This document shows, one piece after another, positions 17,513-27,201 of a stretch of 64,000 bases of DNA; position 1 is the stretch's first letter, and every line of letters begins with the position of its first letter. A program made the translations under genes and the position numbers. The notes under the pieces are model-generated. The model did not search any database, was not told where the DNA came from, and was given only the letters and a program-made list of their open reading frames with translations. This DNA is from Emcibacteraceae bacterium (GTDB lineage: Bacteria > Pseudomonadota > Alphaproteobacteria > Sphingomonadales > Emcibacteraceae), in NCBI GenBank assembly GCA_041396985.1, contig JAWKXO010000002.1:569501-633500 (forward strand), given 5' to 3'.

Positions 17513-17563
17513 GTATATGAAACAATGGTTTTCAATATCGCTAATTAACTAAAGGTTCGACGC

Positions 17564-19483
17564 GTGAACAATATGAAACGTAATTTTGCATTCTGGCTTA
17601 TTATATTAATCTTACTGCTTGCTTTGTTTAGCGCCTTTAAAGGGCCATCAGGCGGAGATGCGCGAGCCGACATTTCCTATTCCGAATTTCTTTCAGGCGT
17701 TGAATCCGGGAAAGTGACCAGTGTCACTATTCAGGAAAATAATATCGCCGGACAGATGGCGGACGGCACAACATTCCAGACTTATGCGCCATATGATGCC
17801 ACCTTGATTGATAAGCTTAATCAAAAAGGCGTTAATATTAATGCCAAACCGGTTGAAAGCAGCCCGTTTCTGAATTTCCTTTATTCAATGCTTCCTTTCT
17901 TATTGCTGATTGGTGTGTGGATATTTTTCATGCGGCAAATGCAGGGCGGTAGCGGTAAGGCAATGGGTTTTGGAAAATCAAAAGCCAAATTGCTTAACGA
18001 AATGTCAGGCCGTGTGACCTTTGACGATGTGGCGGGCATTGAAGAAGCAAAAGAAGAGCTGGAAGAAATTGTCGAATTTTTAAAAGACCCAAGTAAATAT
18101 CAGCGTCTGGGCGCGGTGATTCCGAAAGGTGCGCTGCTTGTTGGTCCTCCGGGAACCGGTAAAACATTGCTTGCCCGTGCCATTGCCGGTGAAGCGAATG
18201 TGCCATTCTTTACAATTTCCGGTTCTGATTTCGTAGAAATGTTTGTTGGTGTTGGTGCCAGCCGGGTTCGTGATATGTTTGAACAGGGAAAAAATAATGC
18301 GCCCTGTATCATATTCATTGATGAAATTGACGCAGTTGGCCGTCATCGTGGTGCCGGCCTTGGTGGCGGAAATGATGAGCGCGAACAGACTTTGAACCAA
18401 TTGCTTGTTGAAATGGATGGTTTTGAGGCCAATGAAGGGATTATCCTTCTTGCTGCTACCAACCGTCCTGATGTGCTTGATCCAGCCTTATTGCGTCCAG
18501 GTCGATTTGACCGTCAGGTGGTTGTATCAAACCCTGATATTCTGGGCCGTGAAAAAATACTAAAAGTCCATATGAAGAAAGTACCGCTGGCTGCTGATGT
18601 AAAACCACGCGTTATCGCGCGCGGAACACCCGGCTTTTCTGGTGCTGATCTGGCCAATTTGGTGAATGAAGCGGCATTGCTCGCTGCACGTAAAGGAAAA
18701 CGTGTGGTCACTATGGAAGATTTTGAGCAGTCAAAAGATAAAGTGATGATGGGTGCTGAACGCCGTTCAATGGTCATGCAGGAAGAAGAAAGAAAGCTGA
18801 CCGCATATCATGAAGGCGGACATGCTCTGGTAGCCCTTCACTGCCCAGCATCTGACCCGATCCATAAGGCAACAATTATTCCGCGCGGGCGTGCTTTGGG
18901 GATGGTTATGCGTCTTCCAGAACATGACCAGCTTTCAAGAAGCCGTGAAAAAATGCATGCGGATCTGGCAGTTGCTATGGGTGGCCGCGTTGCGGAGGAG
19001 CTTATCTTTGGTTATGATAAAGTAACTTCAGGGGCCTCTTCCGATATTTCCTACGCGACTAAAATGGCCCGTGCCATGGTTACGCAGTGGGGTATGAGCG
19101 ATAAACTGGGACCTCTTGAATATGGTGAAAACCAGCAGGAAGTGTTTCTGGGACATTCTGTGGCACAAAGTCAGAATGTATCTGCGGCAACAGCAAAAAT
19201 CATTGACGAGGAAATCCGTAAGATTGTGGATACCGCTTATAAAAGGGCAACAAAAATTCTGACTGAAAATATTGATGACCTTCATAAGCTGGGTAAAGGT
19301 CTGCTTGAATATGAAACACTTAGCGGTGAAGAGATTAATGATCTTCTGGCGGGTAAGGAAATTCAGAGAAACCTGAGCGATGATGACAAATCGGATAGCA
19401 AGCCTACGGGTTCTGTACCCTCGACAAAGAAACCTAAGGATAAAGGCGATAATATTGGCTCAGAACCGGTAACAGAAAGCTGA
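17564..19483 (+). CDS. ftsH: ATP-dependent zinc metalloprotease FtsH
   Basis: Membrane-anchored AAA+ protease that degrades misfolded membrane proteins and regulators such as RpoH. The 639-aa protein begins at a GTG eight bases after AAAGG. Two membrane helices (about residues 7-22 and 103-124) flank a periplasmic domain. The ATPase has Walker A GPPGTGKTLLARAIAG, Walker B CIIFIDEIDAVGRHRG and the second region of homology ATNRPDVLDPALLRPGRFDRQ. The protease site is HEGGHALV around residue 418, with a later Asp ligand in the segment ASSDISYATKMARAM. The acidic, Lys-rich tail is disordered. Confidence 0.97.
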   Translation: MNNMKRNFAFWLIILILLLALFSAFKGPSGGDARADISYSEFLSGVESGKVTSVTIQENNIAGQMADGTTFQTYAPYDATLIDKLNQKGVNINAKPVESSPFLNFLYSMLPFLLLIGVWIFFMRQMQGGSGKAMGFGKSKAKLLNEMSGRVTFDDVAGIEEAKEELEEIVEFLKDPSKYQRLGAVIPKGALLVGPPGTGKTLLARAIAGEANVPFFTISGSDFVEMFVGVGASRVRDMFEQGKNNAPCIIFIDEIDAVGRHRGAGLGGGNDEREQTLNQLLVEMDGFEANEGIILLAATNRPDVLDPALLRPGRFDRQVVVSNPDILGREKILKVHMKKVPLAADVKPRVIARGTPGFSGADLANLVNEAALLAARKGKRVVTMEDFEQSKDKVMMGAERRSMVMQEEERKLTAYHEGGHALVALHCPASDPIHKATIIPRGRALGMVMRLPEHDQLSRSREKMHADLAVAMGGRVAEELIFGYDKVTSGASSDISYATKMARAMVTQWGMSDKLGPLEYGENQQEVFLGHSVAQSQNVSAATAKIIDEEIRKIVDTAYKRATKILTENIDDLHKLGKGLLEYETLSGEEINDLLAGKEIQRNLSDDDKSDSKPTGSVPSTKKPKDKGDNIGSEPVTES

Positions 19484-19491
19484 TAAAGCCA

Positions 19492-20598
19492 TTGTCAGGC
19501 GACTTGACTAAAAGATCTATATACGCGCAGCCCCTGGGTTTACTCAGGGGCTCTGCTTTTAATGATGGTAACTTTAAAAACCTTGCTGGTGGGGATATTT
19601 ATTTTTCTGCCCTAAAAATAATCTGTCGTGAACAGAATGAAATAACTGAACAGACCATCCCGGTATCGGCGCTTGATGACTATTTAGCAAGACAATCGGA
19701 AAATTTTGGACTGGAATTAGAAAAGCTTTTAAAAAATATTACCAGTGCAAGGGAAGCTATTCATTTAATTTCTGCGCCGCCACTTGATCCATGTAGGCCT
19801 CTCATACAGGGAATATTAAATGTTACGCCAGACAGTTTTTCAGATGGGGGGGCTTTTATTGATCCGGAAAATTCAGTTGCCCATGCCATTCATATGATCG
19901 GGGCAGGGGCAGATATAATTGACATCGGCGGGGAAAGCACGAAGCCCGGCGCGAAGCCAGTACCAACCGATATGGAAAAAGAAAGAGTAATACCGGTTAT
20001 TAAGGCTTTATCTGAAAAAAATATCCCCATTTCAATCGACAGCCGTAATGCCGATGTTATGAAAGAAGCGATCAATGCTGGCGCGAACATCATAAACGAT
20101 GTCAGTGCACTTTCCCATGATCCGGACAGTATCAAAATAGCAAAAGAAACGAATGTGCCTGTGATACTGATGCATGCGCTTGGAACCCCTGAAACAATGC
20201 AGGATAATCCGGTATATGAAAATGTGTTGTTGGATATTTATGATTATCTTGAAAGCAGGATTAATTTTTGCATTGAAGCAGGCATCCCCCGAAACAGAAT
20301 AATCATTGACCCGGGGATCGGTTTTGGGAAAACGGTTGACCATAATCTTCAAATAATTTCGAACCTTGCCCTGTTTCATGGTCTAGGGGTTCCGATCCTA
20401 GTTGGTGTATCCCGTAAAAGCTTTATTGGAAAAATCACTGGTGAAAGTAAGGCGGAGAACAGATTGGCTGGCTCTCTTGCCGCTGCTATGCTATGCTTGG
20501 AACAGGGGGCGCAGATTATCCGAGTACATGATGTATTGCAAACCCGACAGGCGATAGCAATTTTGCTATCGGCAGGCAGGGGGGAAGTCACATTTTAG
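19492..20598 (+). CDS. folP: Dihydropteroate synthase with N-terminal extension
   Basis: Condenses 6-hydroxymethyl-dihydropterin pyrophosphate with p-aminobenzoate in folate synthesis. The TIM-barrel part (about residues 105-368) has LIQGILNVTPDSFSDGG, ADIIDIGGESTKPGA, PISIDSRNADVMKEAI, NDVSAL, VILMHALGTPETMQ, IIDPGIGFGKTVDHNL and LVGVSRKSFIGKI, all standard sulfonamide-target motifs. The first ~100 residues are an extra segment seen in some alphaproteobacterial FolP proteins. The start is a TTG eight bases after the ftsH stop. Order ftsH-folP-glmM matches most proteobacteria. Confidence 0.95.
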   Translation: MSGDLTKRSIYAQPLGLLRGSAFNDGNFKNLAGGDIYFSALKIICREQNEITEQTIPVSALDDYLARQSENFGLELEKLLKNITSAREAIHLISAPPLDPCRPLIQGILNVTPDSFSDGGAFIDPENSVAHAIHMIGAGADIIDIGGESTKPGAKPVPTDMEKERVIPVIKALSEKNIPISIDSRNADVMKEAINAGANIINDVSALSHDPDSIKIAKETNVPVILMHALGTPETMQDNPVYENVLLDIYDYLESRINFCIEAGIPRNRIIIDPGIGFGKTVDHNLQIISNLALFHGLGVPILVGVSRKSFIGKITGESKAENRLAGSLAAAMLCLEQGAQIIRVHDVLQTRQAIAILLSAGRGEVTF

Positions 20599-20688
20599 CC
20601 AAACTTTTTTCGAATATTCAGTTTCTATTAACATACTCGTGCTATTAAATGGTTATAGTTAATTTCCCAAAATGAGATAAGAGCAAAA

Positions 20689-22044
20689 ATGACAAGAAAA
20701 TATTTTGGAACCGATGGGATTCGCGGTAAAGCGAATGAAGGGAAAATGACAGCAGAGGTTGCCATGCGCGTTGGTATGGCAGCAGGACGCCATTTTACCC
20801 GTGGTGAACATCAGCATAGGGTCGTTATCGGAAAAGATACGCGACTGTCAGGTTACCTTCTTGAGCCTGCACTCACATCCGGCTTTATTTCTATGGGTAT
20901 GGATGTTGTGCTTCTTGGACCGATGCCAACGCCGGCAGTTGCCATGCTCACCCGGTCTCTTCGTGCGGATCTTGGCGTTATGCTCTCGGCTTCTCATAAT
21001 CCATATTATGATAACGGGATTAAACTTTTCGACCATGATGGCAATAAGCTTTCTGACGAAATTGAGCTTGAAATTGAAAAAAGAATGGATAATGGATATG
21101 ACAAGCATTTGGTCGAATCCTCTAAACTCGGCCGCGCTCAGAGACTTCATAATGCCGTAGGACGATATATTGAATTCGCAAAAAACACATTTCCAAAACA
21201 TTTGCGCCTAGACGGTCTCAGGGTAGTTCTCGACTGTGCCAATGGTGCTGCCTACCGAACCGCCCCAAGCGTACTTTGGGAATTGGGTGCAGAAGTCATT
21301 GCCTTAGGAACGTCTCCGAACGGAACAAATATTAATGATGCCTGTGGGTCCACAAAACCGCAGGCGATGTGTGATAGAGTTATAGAAACCCGTGCGGATA
21401 TTGGTATTGCTCTGGACGGTGATGCTGACCGGCTCATTATCTGTGACGAAAACGGTAAAATTATTGATGGTGATCAGGTCATGGCGACAATTGCGACCAA
21501 TTGGCATCAGAATGGTAGATTAAAAGGCGATGCCCTTGTCGCAACAATCATGTCAAACATCGGCCTTGAAAAATATATTAAATCAATCGGATTGCGTCTG
21601 GAACGGACATCAGTCGGCGACAGATATGTTGTTGCCGCAATGCAGCAGCTTGGCTGCAATATTGGCGGTGAACAGTCCGGCCACATTGTATTGAGCGATT
21701 TTAATACGACGGGTGACGGTCTGGTGGCGGCTTTGCAGGTGCTGGCCGTTCTGACGGAAAAAGGACGTCCGGTCAGTAATTTATTTAAATCGTTTGAGCC
21801 ATATCCCCAACTTCTTAAAAATGTCAGATATAAAGAAGGGGATGAGCCTCTTGAGAACAGTCATGTCAAACAGGCAATCTCTGATGGTGAAAGCAGTTTA
21901 AATGGTGATGGCCGTGTTGTCATTCGTAAGTCAGGAACAGAACCACTCATCCGCGTTATGGTCGAAGGGTCTGATGATAACCTGATCAACACTGTTGCCA
22001 ACGATATTGTCGCTTCTGTCCAGGCAAGCGTGCGAAGCGAATAA
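20689..22044 (+). CDS. glmM: Phosphoglucosamine mutase
   Basis: Isomerises glucosamine 6-phosphate and glucosamine 1-phosphate for UDP-GlcNAc and hence peptidoglycan and LPS. The 451-aa protein starts MTRKYFGTDGIRGKANEG and has the catalytic phosphoserine loop GVMLSASHNPYYDNGIK (Ser102). The metal loop IGIALDGDADRLI and the C-terminal phosphate-binding RKSGTEPLIRVMVEG are also present. It begins 90 bp after folP and is directly followed by thiD. Confidence 0.97.
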   Translation: MTRKYFGTDGIRGKANEGKMTAEVAMRVGMAAGRHFTRGEHQHRVVIGKDTRLSGYLLEPALTSGFISMGMDVVLLGPMPTPAVAMLTRSLRADLGVMLSASHNPYYDNGIKLFDHDGNKLSDEIELEIEKRMDNGYDKHLVESSKLGRAQRLHNAVGRYIEFAKNTFPKHLRLDGLRVVLDCANGAAYRTAPSVLWELGAEVIALGTSPNGTNINDACGSTKPQAMCDRVIETRADIGIALDGDADRLIICDENGKIIDGDQVMATIATNWHQNGRLKGDALVATIMSNIGLEKYIKSIGLRLERTSVGDRYVVAAMQQLGCNIGGEQSGHIVLSDFNTTGDGLVAALQVLAVLTEKGRPVSNLFKSFEPYPQLLKNVRYKEGDEPLENSHVKQAISDGESSLNGDGRVVIRKSGTEPLIRVMVEGSDDNLINTVANDIVASVQASVRSE

Positions 22045-22047
22045 TTG

Positions 22048-22842
22048 ATGAAAGGCAAGGTTTTAACAATCGCCGGCTCTGATTCAAGTGGTGGTGCAGG
22101 GATTCAGGCGGACATTAAAACCATTTCTTCACTGGGCGCCTATGCCATGTCGGCCATTACGGCCATAACGGTTCAGGATACCAATATGGTCAGTGACGTT
22201 TTTCCTATTCCGGCAAAGATTGTAAAGGCTCAAATATTATCGGTTCTTGGGGATATTGGTGCCGATGCTATCAAAACAGGCATGTTGCTTTCTCCGGATA
22301 TTATCCTGGCTGTTAGTGATGTTCTAAAAGAACACGGTAAGTCAATTCCACTCGTTGTTGACCCGGTGATGATGTCCACCAGCGGCCATATGCTTTTAAA
22401 GCCCCACAGTGTAAATACGCTGGTCAACGAAATTCTTCCAAAAACGACGTTGCTTACCCCTAATCTTGCCGAAGCAGCAAAACTAACCGGGACCGAGCTT
22501 CTCAAAAATATGGACGACATGCGCCGTGCTGCAGACGATCTACTCAAAATGGGGCCTGGCGCAGTTCTTATTAAAGGCGGGCATCTAAAAGGTGATATCC
22601 TGACCGACCTTCTGGTAACTCAGAATTCGGAAAAAATATTTTCTTCCCTTAGAGTGCCGGGAAAGGATAACCACGGAACCGGCTGCACCTTGGCGTCGGG
22701 CATTGCAACGGGTCTGGCACAAAATATGACATTGGTGGATGCTGTGGCGCGTGCCCACAATTTTGTTCATAAAGCGCTGGAGCAGGCACCGGGCTACGGC
22801 AGTGGCTGTGGACCCATAAATCACCTGGTTTCGGTTGATTAA
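22048..22842 (+). CDS. thiD: Hydroxymethylpyrimidine (phosphate) kinase
   Basis: Phosphorylates HMP and HMP-P for thiamine synthesis. At 264 aa from the ATG (an in-frame TTG is one codon upstream) it has typical length. Ribokinase-family motifs are IAGSDSSGGAGIQADIKT at the N-terminus, VVDPVMMSTSGH in the middle, TPNLAEAAKL, and the C-terminal anion hole NHGTGCTLASGIATGLAQ. It abuts the glmM stop, so it is probably cotranscribed. No TPP riboswitch is visible upstream, which fits its position inside an operon. Confidence 0.94.
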   Translation: MKGKVLTIAGSDSSGGAGIQADIKTISSLGAYAMSAITAITVQDTNMVSDVFPIPAKIVKAQILSVLGDIGADAIKTGMLLSPDIILAVSDVLKEHGKSIPLVVDPVMMSTSGHMLLKPHSVNTLVNEILPKTTLLTPNLAEAAKLTGTELLKNMDDMRRAADDLLKMGPGAVLIKGGHLKGDILTDLLVTQNSEKIFSSLRVPGKDNHGTGCTLASGIATGLAQNMTLVDAVARAHNFVHKALEQAPGYGSGCGPINHLVSVD

Positions 22843-22926
22843 AAGCATACTGGACTAAAGTCGTAATACTATATAGTATCCTTTGAATAAATAATGCATT
22901 GAAGGTTATTTGAGGGAATTTTTATT

Positions 22927-25362
22927 ATGATTAAGGTGAAATCCACATTTTTGGGATTGTTTGTAAGTGCTGTTTTTATTGTGACGTCTCAGGCACAAAC
23001 TCAAAATCAGATCAACGACAAATTCAGGCAGCTGAATGAATATCTGCCCACAGCCAACAGTTATCGAACCGCATCAGGCGCACCCGGTTACGCATATTGG
23101 CAGCAACGGGCAGATTATAAAATTGATGTAACTCTTGATGATGACAAGCAGACATTAACTGGGAAAGCAACAATCAAATATTATAATAATTCGCCGGATG
23201 CCCTTAAATATATCTGGATGCAAATGGATCAGAACCGTTTTGATCCAAAAACATCCATGGACAAAAAAAGCGAAACCATGCCGAAAACGACAAAAGGCAT
23301 GACCATGGAGCGCTTTAGAAAATATGTAGATGAAAGGTCTTTTGACGGTGGGTTTAAGGTCACATCGTTGACGGACAGTACTGGAAGTGATCTTAAGAAT
23401 GTTGTGGTTGGCTCAATGATGCGAATTGACCTTCCGGAGCCACTGGCGGCCGGTGCAATAACTGAATTTAATATAAGCTGGTGGTATAATATTCCGGATG
23501 CGAAGAAATATAAACTTTCCCGTCAGGGCTATGAATTTTTTCCACGCGACGAAAACAGAATTTATGAAATAGCCCAATGGTACCCGCGTGTAACAGCCTA
23601 TTCTGATTATGAAGGCTGGCATAATAAGGAATATCAGGGGAGCGGCGAATTCACACTGGAATTTGGTGATTATGATGTTGCGATCACTGCGCCATCAGAT
23701 CATATCGTTGCTGCATCCGGCGAGCTTCAAAATAGTGCAGACGTGCTTACACAGGATCAACGCGACCGGCTGATTGAAGCGCGAACAGCGTCAGTGCCTG
23801 TGTTTATTGTGACGCCAAAAGAAGCTGTTGAGAATGAAAAAAGCCATTCTACACAAATGAAAACTTGGCGGTTCAAAGCCGAAAATGTTCGGGATTTTGC
23901 TTTTGCTTCAAGCCGCAAATTTATCTGGGATGCTATGGGATATTATATGTCAGAAAATGGTGAAACCGTTATGGCGATGTCATTTTATCCAATGGCGGGT
24001 GAACCATTATGGTCTGATATTTCAACCCATGCGGTGCGGCATACATTGAATGTTTATAATAAATACGCTCTTACCTACCCATATCCAGTGGCAATTTCGG
24101 TTAACGGCCCGATTGGTGGCATGGAATATCCGATGATCAGCTTTAATGGCGCCCGTCCGACTACCCATGAAGATGGGACCCGAACCTACAGCCGTCGGAC
24201 AAAACATGGACTGATTGGCGTAATTATCCATGAAGTGGGTCATAATTATTACCCGATGGTCATCAATTCAGATGAAAGACAATGGACCTGGATGGATGAG
24301 GGGATGAATACTTTTGTGCAGAACCTGGCCCACCAGGAATGGAAAGAAGATTATCCGCTTGGCCGGATTGATCCAAGAAATATTACCGGCTATATGACCA
24401 GCACCAATCAGGTGCCGATTATGAGCAATGCTGAATCTGTAATACAAAAAGGTAACAATGCATATGCCAAACCGGCCACAGCATTTAATATTCTCCGTGA
24501 AAGTATTATGGGACATGAGCTTTTCGATTTTGCGTTTCGTGAATATGCACAGCGCTGGAAATTTAAACGCCCAACACCGGCAGACTTTTTCCGCACTATG
24601 GAAGATGCCAGCGGTGTCGATCTCGACTGGTTCTGGCGTGGATGGTTCTATACCACGGATCATGTGGATATTTCCCTTGATAATGTCCGTCGCTTTACTA
24701 TCGACACGAAAAATCCGGAAATTGAGGAAGCCTTCAAGCGTAAGCAGGAAATGGAAAAAAGAACTCATCCAAGCTATTTCAGCAACGATGATCTGCCAAA
24801 ACGTGTTGATGAATTTCCGGGCATCAAGGATTTTTATAATGATCATGATGAATTTACGGTAACAAACAAGCAACGCAACGAATATAACAAGCTGATTGCG
24901 GACCTTGAGCCGTGGCAGGTCGATATGCTTAAAGATGACAGTAACATTTATTTGCTTGATTTTACCAATATTGGCGGTCTTTTGATGCCCCTTTATCTTG
25001 AAATTGAATATACAGACGGAACAAAAGAAGAAAAACGTTTCCCGGCTGAAATTTGGAAGCTGGACTATAATCAGGTGACAAAAATGATTGTTACCGATAA
25101 GGAAATTGCTTCCGTGGTTCTTGATCCGAAATATGAAACTGCGGACACGGATATGTTTAATAACTTCTTCCCGCGCCGCATTCTGGAAAGCCGCTTTGAT
25201 CTGGTTAAGGAAAAAGCAAATCAGGGCCGCGATATGCTGAAAGAAAATCTGGAAGAACCTAAATCTCTTGATGATTATAAAAAAGAGAAACAAAAAGAAG
25301 ATGATAAGAACAAGAAATCATCAGAAGAAAATTTCAAAAAGCTATTGGATGAATATAAATAG
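22927..25362 (+). CDS. Secreted M1-family (gluzincin) metallopeptidase
   Basis: Predicted zinc aminopeptidase-like enzyme exported to the periplasm or outside. The 811-aa protein has a signal peptide (about residues 1-23, hydrophobic FLGLFVSAVFIVTSQAQ) and an N-terminal beta domain (DYKIDVTLDDDKQTLTGKATI). The M1 exopeptidase-like motif GGMEYPMI is followed by the zinc site HEVGHNYYP (His435, His439) and third ligand Glu458 in WMDEGMN. The last ~60 residues are Lys/Glu/Asp-rich and likely disordered. The substrate is unknown. The DUF6702 gene overlaps its last base, a pairing seen in other alphaproteobacteria and Bacteroidetes. Confidence 0.88.
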   Translation: MIKVKSTFLGLFVSAVFIVTSQAQTQNQINDKFRQLNEYLPTANSYRTASGAPGYAYWQQRADYKIDVTLDDDKQTLTGKATIKYYNNSPDALKYIWMQMDQNRFDPKTSMDKKSETMPKTTKGMTMERFRKYVDERSFDGGFKVTSLTDSTGSDLKNVVVGSMMRIDLPEPLAAGAITEFNISWWYNIPDAKKYKLSRQGYEFFPRDENRIYEIAQWYPRVTAYSDYEGWHNKEYQGSGEFTLEFGDYDVAITAPSDHIVAASGELQNSADVLTQDQRDRLIEARTASVPVFIVTPKEAVENEKSHSTQMKTWRFKAENVRDFAFASSRKFIWDAMGYYMSENGETVMAMSFYPMAGEPLWSDISTHAVRHTLNVYNKYALTYPYPVAISVNGPIGGMEYPMISFNGARPTTHEDGTRTYSRRTKHGLIGVIIHEVGHNYYPMVINSDERQWTWMDEGMNTFVQNLAHQEWKEDYPLGRIDPRNITGYMTSTNQVPIMSNAESVIQKGNNAYAKPATAFNILRESIMGHELFDFAFREYAQRWKFKRPTPADFFRTMEDASGVDLDWFWRGWFYTTDHVDISLDNVRRFTIDTKNPEIEEAFKRKQEMEKRTHPSYFSNDDLPKRVDEFPGIKDFYNDHDEFTVTNKQRNEYNKLIADLEPWQVDMLKDDSNIYLLDFTNIGGLLMPLYLEIEYTDGTKEEKRFPAEIWKLDYNQVTKMIVTDKEIASVVLDPKYETADTDMFNNFFPRRILESRFDLVKEKANQGRDMLKENLEEPKSLDDYKKEKQKEDDKNKKSSEENFKKLLDEYK

Positions 25363-25895
25363 TGACTTTTGGAAATTTTTCTAAATTACTGATCATTATA
25401 TTAACATTGTGCGTGGCCGGTATCGGGCACGCACATCGTTTTTATGCATCATTTACACAGATTGAATTACAGCCGACAAAAGGCACAATTGAAATTACCC
25501 ATCGGATATTTACGCACGATATTGAAGATCTGCTAATGCGCTATCAGGGATCAACCGGTGAGCTTTCGGACGAGGTCATCGAATCATTTCTGAAAGATTA
25601 TATTGTTCAGGCATTCGCCATCTATTCTCCGGACGGGGATATGATCCCGCTGAACTGGATTGCTGTTGAAGTGACCCTTGATAATATTTTTGTCTATCAG
25701 GAGGCGCCGCTTCAGGAAGGACAGCAGACTCTGATCATTGCCGATCGGATTCTCCAGGATCTTTTTGACGATCAAAGCAACACAGTGAACCTGAAACTGG
25801 ACGGAAAAGTGAAAAGCCATACGTTCCAGAAAGACAGCAAAATGTACCAGATTTCCTTTAATGGAAGGACGGGTGATTACCCTTTTGAAAATTAA
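25362..25895 (+). CDS. DUF6702-type periplasmic protein
   Basis: Function not established. The 177-aa protein has a signal peptide (residues ~8-24, LLIIILTLCVAGIGHAH). A mostly beta domain follows with HRFYASFTQIELQPTKGTIEITHRIFTHDIEDLL, a segment typical of DUF6702 proteins. It starts at a GTG that shares its G with the M1 peptidase stop codon (TAG TG), so the two are made together. A role as accessory or partner of the peptidase is inferred from that linkage alone. Confidence 0.7.
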   Translation: MTFGNFSKLLIIILTLCVAGIGHAHRFYASFTQIELQPTKGTIEITHRIFTHDIEDLLMRYQGSTGELSDEVIESFLKDYIVQAFAIYSPDGDMIPLNWIAVEVTLDNIFVYQEAPLQEGQQTLIIADRILQDLFDDQSNTVNLKLDGKVKSHTFQKDSKMYQISFNGRTGDYPFEN

Positions 25896-25919
25896 TTTTT
25901 CCATTTTTAAATCTCCTGA

Positions 25920-25947
25920 TTGACAATTAAAATTACTTCTCTATAGT
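25920..25947 (+). promoter_or_regulatory. Sigma-70 promoter of serC-serA
   Basis: A consensus -35 TTGACA and a -10 TATAGT are separated by 16 bp, placing the transcription start near 25953-25955. The RNA would therefore begin exactly at the structured leader that precedes serC. Confidence 0.75.
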
Positions 25948-25952
25948 CCGCT

Positions 25953-26009
25953 GTGGGCTATCCTTCCCCAACGAGGGACAGCTATTCTGGAAGGAATAGG
26001 AGACATAAA
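25953..26009 (+). ncRNA. serC-type structured leader RNA
   Basis: A 57-nt 5' UTR lies between a strong promoter and serC. It contains hairpin TCCC/GGGA (25965-25978). A second, 6-bp hairpin CTATTC/GAATAG (25982-25999) has a right arm that overlaps the ribosome site AGGAG (25998-26002). An alternative helix can form between CTATCCTTCC (25958-25967) and GGAAGGAATAG (25989-25999, one bulged A), excluding the other two. This matches the described alphaproteobacterial serC leader motif, whose last stem overlaps the serC ribosome site; the ligand, if any, is not known. Confidence 0.72.
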
Positions 26010-27164
26010 ATGTTACCAGAAAAGAAACCAGCGTCAGCGCTGTTTTCGTCAGGACCGTGTGCTAAACGCCCGGGCTGGACGATAAAAAATTTAGAAAATG
26101 CCCCACTTGGCCGTTCTCATCGTGCCGCAATAGGCAAGTCCCGTTTAAAAGAAGCAATTGATAAAACCCATGAATTACTGGGTCTGCCGGCTGATTATCT
26201 TGTCGGTATTGTTCCCGGTTCTGATACCGGTGCCGTCGAAATGGCCCTTTGGTCACTGCTCGGGGCCCGTGGTGTTGATATGCTTGCCTGGGAAAGCTTC
26301 GGCAGTGGTTGGATTACAGATGTTGTAAAACAGCTTAAACTTGACGACGTCCGTAAAATAGAAGCACCATATGGCCAGCTTTCCGATTTATCTATCATTG
26401 ATCCGTCTCGTGATGTGGTCTTCACCTGGAATGGGACGACATCCGGTGTCAAAGTTCCAAATGGGGACTGGATTTCTGATAATCGCGCAGGATTGACCAT
26501 TTGTGATGCAACTTCAGCTGCCTTTGCAATGGACCTTCCATGGCATAAGCTGGATGTAGCCACATTCTCCTGGCAAAAAGTTTTGGGCGGTGAAGGTGCG
26601 CATGGTATTCTTATATTATCGCCGCGTGCTGTAGAGCGTCTTGAAAATTACGCACCGGCCTGGCCACTTCCAAAAATATTCCGCCTTACCAAAAACGGTA
26701 AACTGATAAGCGATATCTTTAGTGGTGCAACCATCAATACACCTTCAATGCTTTGTGTTGAAGATTATCTGGATGCCCTTAACTGGGGCTTTGAGGTTGG
26801 TGGGCTAAAAGGCCTAATCAAACGATCCGAGGATAATTTAGCCGTACTACGTAACTGGGTTGAAAAAACCGATTGGGTTGATTTTCTGGCGGAAGATCCA
26901 CAGACAATTTCAAATACTTCTGTGTGCCTCAAAATAACTGCAGACTGGTTCTCGGCACTTAGTGACGAGGATAAAGCTGCGGCAGCCAAGAAGCTTGCAA
27001 AACTTCTGGATGAGCAGGATGTTGCTTATGACATCGGCGCTTATCGTGATGCACCAGCGGGTCTTCGTATCTGGGCAGGATCCACGATTGAAGCACAGGA
27101 CCTTCGTGATCTCACCCCTTGGCTTGACTGGGCTTACGGCGAAGTTCGCAAAAGCTATAATTAA
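26010..27164 (+). CDS. serC: Phosphoserine aminotransferase (alphaproteobacterial type)
   Basis: PLP enzyme making 3-phosphoserine from 3-phosphohydroxypyruvate and glutamate. The frame is open 19 codons further upstream, but that part is the leader RNA. The ATG seven bases after AGGAG is the start and gives 384 aa. The PLP lysine is Lys190 in FSWQKVLGGEGAHG; other family segments are FSSGPCAKRPGW, GIVPGSDTGAVEMALW and CDATSAAFAMDLPW. This long form (TIGR01365 type) differs from the E. coli protein and is characteristic of alphaproteobacteria. It forms an operon with serA. Confidence 0.94.
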   Translation: MLPEKKPASALFSSGPCAKRPGWTIKNLENAPLGRSHRAAIGKSRLKEAIDKTHELLGLPADYLVGIVPGSDTGAVEMALWSLLGARGVDMLAWESFGSGWITDVVKQLKLDDVRKIEAPYGQLSDLSIIDPSRDVVFTWNGTTSGVKVPNGDWISDNRAGLTICDATSAAFAMDLPWHKLDVATFSWQKVLGGEGAHGILILSPRAVERLENYAPAWPLPKIFRLTKNGKLISDIFSGATINTPSMLCVEDYLDALNWGFEVGGLKGLIKRSEDNLAVLRNWVEKTDWVDFLAEDPQTISNTSVCLKITADWFSALSDEDKAAAAKKLAKLLDEQDVAYDIGAYRDAPAGLRIWAGSTIEAQDLRDLTPWLDWAYGEVRKSYN

Positions 27165-27201
27165 TATTTTTTATTTAGATCAAAATTGAAAGGTACACCT
27201 T

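Noticed and set aside
24268..25293. 341-codon open frame on the minus strand
   Set aside because: It is antisense to the well-supported M1 peptidase gene; the protein is Phe/Ile/His-rich with no family pattern, a typical shadow frame of AT-rich coding DNA.
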